A stretch of 20,546 bases of DNA from Sandaracinaceae bacterium (lineage in GTDB: Bacteria; Myxococcota_A; Polyangia; Polyangiales; Sandaracinaceae): contig JANWYL010000017.1 of the NCBI GenBank assembly GCA_025056955.1, positions 1 to 20,546 of the forward strand, given 5' to 3'. A program made the position numbers and the translations under genes. Below the pieces are notes generated by a model that was not told the DNA's origin, did no database searches, and saw only the letters and a program-made list of their open reading frames with translations. Below are positions 18,774-20,546 of this stretch, in pieces; position 1 is the first letter of the stretch, and each line of letters begins with the position of its first letter.

Positions 18774-20546
18774 ATGGAGTTGATGTCTGGCCGTGGGTGC
18801 TTGGTGTGGGCTCCTCTTTTCGCCTTGGCTTCGTGTGCTCCGCCTGGCAAGCGTTTTTCAGAGTGGGACCTTGATTTTGCCTTTCCCTTGGAGCAGGCAA
18901 AAAAGCTTGAGGTGGAGGTTCTTTCAGGAGGATGCGCGCCTGAAGCTTCGGTGATTCATCGCTTTGAGCGGTGGAGGGGTGAAAATGGCATGGGGATGCC
19001 TGCTTGGTTAAAGGCTGGGAGGTATGGCTTGCGGATTCGGGTGATCGGGATTGATTGCAGGGTCATCGGTGAAGTGTGCGAAGAGGTGCAGCTGCCTTGG
19101 GAGGGAAGGCGGAGGTTCGTGGTCCCAAGAAGGGAGGGGGAAAGTGTGTGCGGTAGGGGAGAAACATGCGTTGATGGAAGGTGCGTGAGGGAGGATGGAG
19201 GGAATGGTGATGGGGGACCTGATGGGTGGGTGATCGATACAACACCAATCGATGCATCGAGCGTTGATGCTTGGTGCGAGCGATGTGGAGGTGCAAACTG
19301 CGTTGACTTAACGAGCGATCCTGAGAACTGCGGAGGGTGCGGTGTCAGCTGTCCCAGCGGTCCAAATGCCATGCCAACTTGTTCAATGGGCAATTGTGGG
19401 ATTCGATGTGCTGATGGATATGCCGATTGTGACAGGAATCCCACAAATGGGTGTGAAGTGAACCTAAGAACAAGGCCTGCTCACTGCGGAGCCTGCGGGG
19501 TGCAGTGTGGGGTGGGTGAGACATGTGTTGATGGAAGGTGCATCTGTGGCTCTGTAGAAGGGGAGGTTGCCGGAGGGAGTGTGTGCGGCCCTGAGAGAAG
19601 GTGTTGCTTGGGGACTTGTGTGGATATAGGCAGCAATTCCAGTCACTGCGGGGAGTGTAACCGCTCATGCAGGCATGACCAAATGTGCATCGCTGGGTTG
19701 TGCCGGGTCGGGGAGTGTCCAATGGGATATGGCGATTGTGATGGAAACGAAGCCAACGGCTGCGAAACCCAGCTCAACAGTACCGAAAATTGTGGCCGTT
19801 GCGGCAGGATCTGCCAAGGAGGGAATGCCCGATGGATGTGCAGTTCAGGGAGGTGCGTGGTCTCCGATTGTATCGCTGGATATGAGGATTGCAACCTCAA
19901 CCCTTCGGATGGTTGTGAGGTAAACTTAAGCGATATCGAACACTGCGGATCATGCAACCATCGCTGCCCTGCTGTGGCCAATGCCATGCGCACCTGTTCA
20001 ATGAGTCGCTGTGCTTTTTCCTGCAACCCAGGTTTTGCGGATTGTAATGGGCAAGCCATGGATGGGTGCGAAGTCAATCTCAACACCAACCCAAACCACT
20101 GCGGTGGGTGCAACATTCAATGTGCTCCCGGTGAGGCCTGTGTGATGGGCCGTTGCGTGTGTGGGAGCATTCAAGGTTCTGTTGGAGGTGGTGCGCTTTG
20201 CGTGACACCAAACAACCATTGCTGCAATGGAGCATGCGTCAATCTCAACAACCACCTCAGCCATTGTGGCATGTGTGGGAGGGCGTGCAGCGGGGGCCCA
20301 TCTGGCTCAACTGTGTGGAACTGCATCTCTGGGAGCTGCACCTTTAGTTGTAGCGGCTCCTGGAGGGATTGCGATGCCAATCCATCAAATGGTTGCGAAG
20401 CGAACATCAACAGCGATCCCAACCACTGCGGTGGGTGCAACATTCGATGTGGTCCTGGTGAGGCCTGTATGATGGGCCGTTGCGTGTGTGGGAGCATTCA
20501 AGGTTCTGTTGGAGGTGGTGCGCTTTGCGTGACACCAAACAACCAT
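18774..20546 (+). CDS. Cys-rich modular lipoprotein, partial (runs off right end)
   Basis: An open frame of 591 codons without a stop at the window end, so only the N-terminal part is seen. Residues 1-21 form a short signal with lipobox LASC (Cys21). A ~100-residue N-terminal domain follows, then an Asp/Gly-rich linker (about 140-165) and then Cys-rich modules. Five copies of the pattern GY-x-DC-x2-N-x3-GCE-x-N-L and eight of HCG-x-C-x3-C can be counted, with C-x2-G-C-type pairs between them. The motif set is well known in myxobacterial surface and secreted proteins, often of unknown function; such modules are expected to be disulfide-rich. Start ATG 18774 has TAGG 8 bases upstream; ATG 18783 with GGAG is an alternative. 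C-terminal anchoring or sorting signal would lie outside the window. Confidence 0.85.
   Translation, partial: MELMSGRGCLVWAPLFALASCAPPGKRFSEWDLDFAFPLEQAKKLEVEVLSGGCAPEASVIHRFERWRGENGMGMPAWLKAGRYGLRIRVIGIDCRVIGEVCEEVQLPWEGRRRFVVPRREGESVCGRGETCVDGRCVREDGGNGDGGPDGWVIDTTPIDASSVDAWCERCGGANCVDLTSDPENCGGCGVSCPSGPNAMPTCSMGNCGIRCADGYADCDRNPTNGCEVNLRTRPAHCGACGVQCGVGETCVDGRCICGSVEGEVAGGSVCGPERRCCLGTCVDIGSNSSHCGECNRSCRHDQMCIAGLCRVGECPMGYGDCDGNEANGCETQLNSTENCGRCGRICQGGNARWMCSSGRCVVSDCIAGYEDCNLNPSDGCEVNLSDIEHCGSCNHRCPAVANAMRTCSMSRCAFSCNPGFADCNGQAMDGCEVNLNTNPNHCGGCNIQCAPGEACVMGRCVCGSIQGSVGGGALCVTPNNHCCNGACVNLNNHLSHCGMCGRACSGGPSGSTVWNCISGSCTFSCSGSWRDCDANPSNGCEANINSDPNHCGGCNIRCGPGEACMMGRCVCGSIQGSVGGGALCVTPNNH
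20094..20219 (+). repeat. Near-identical in-frame repeat, copy 1
   Basis: A 126-bp segment encoding NHCGGCNIQC through the VTPNNH end of a module. It recurs 327 bp (109 codons) downstream with four mismatches by eye, and the last 77 bp are identical. Confidence 0.9.
20421..20546 (+). repeat. Near-identical in-frame repeat, copy 2
   Basis: Second copy of the 126-bp unit, ending exactly at the right edge of the window. Differences from copy 1 are CAA to CGA, GCT-CCC to GGT-CCT and GTG to ATG. The repeat may continue beyond the edge. Confidence 0.9.

Overview
The window looks like chromosomal DNA of a delta-proteobacterial or myxobacterial (Myxococcota-like) organism. The clearest pointer is the Cys-rich repeat lipoprotein at the right edge: modules of the form GY-x-DC-x2-N-x3-GCE followed by HCG-x-C are characteristic of myxobacterial surface and secreted proteins. 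Several lipoproteins, a paired M16 peptidase operon and a Tat-type lipoprotein fit a Gram-negative with an elaborate envelope. This assignment is inference; there is no rRNA or other phylogenetic marker beyond ClpB. I found no tRNA, rRNA, CRISPR array, insertion sequence or phage gene.

Layout. 1-547: no confident gene, but two small hairpins and a possible 54-residue peptide gene (300-464). 548-1657 (+): a YhbH/DUF444 VWA-like protein, converging at 4 bp on clpB (1662-4265, -). Diverging from clpB is an MIO-type aromatic amino acid (histidine-like) ammonia-lyase (4466-6001, +). Three minus-strand genes follow, read from right to left: a rhodanese (8108-8401), an alpha/beta hydrolase (7113-8015) and a Tat/lipobox lipoprotein with SH3-like repeats (5990-7045). 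A ~550-bp divergent gap (8402-8950) holds an inverted repeat but no recognisable gene.

8951-13553 (+) is a tight four-gene run: a 2-oxoacid dehydrogenase E1 beta-like subunit with no alpha partner, a CPBP intramembrane protease, a single-pass membrane protein of unknown function, and a GT39-like (GT-C) membrane glycosyltransferase. The gaps and overlaps (4 bp gap, 37 bp gap, ATGA overlap) suggest one transcript. The last three products all act in or across the membrane, so an envelope modification or protein-maturation role is plausible but unproven.

13681-18666 (-) is a second run, read from right to left: a membrane-anchored amidohydrolase, a secreted M16 peptidase with the zinc motif, a lipoprotein M16 homologue lacking the zinc motif but carrying the R/Y pair (GTGA overlap), and a small Cys-rich lipoprotein. 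Diverging from it, an open frame from 18774 runs off the right end without a stop: a Cys-rich modular lipoprotein whose DNA carries a recent 109-codon periodic duplication.
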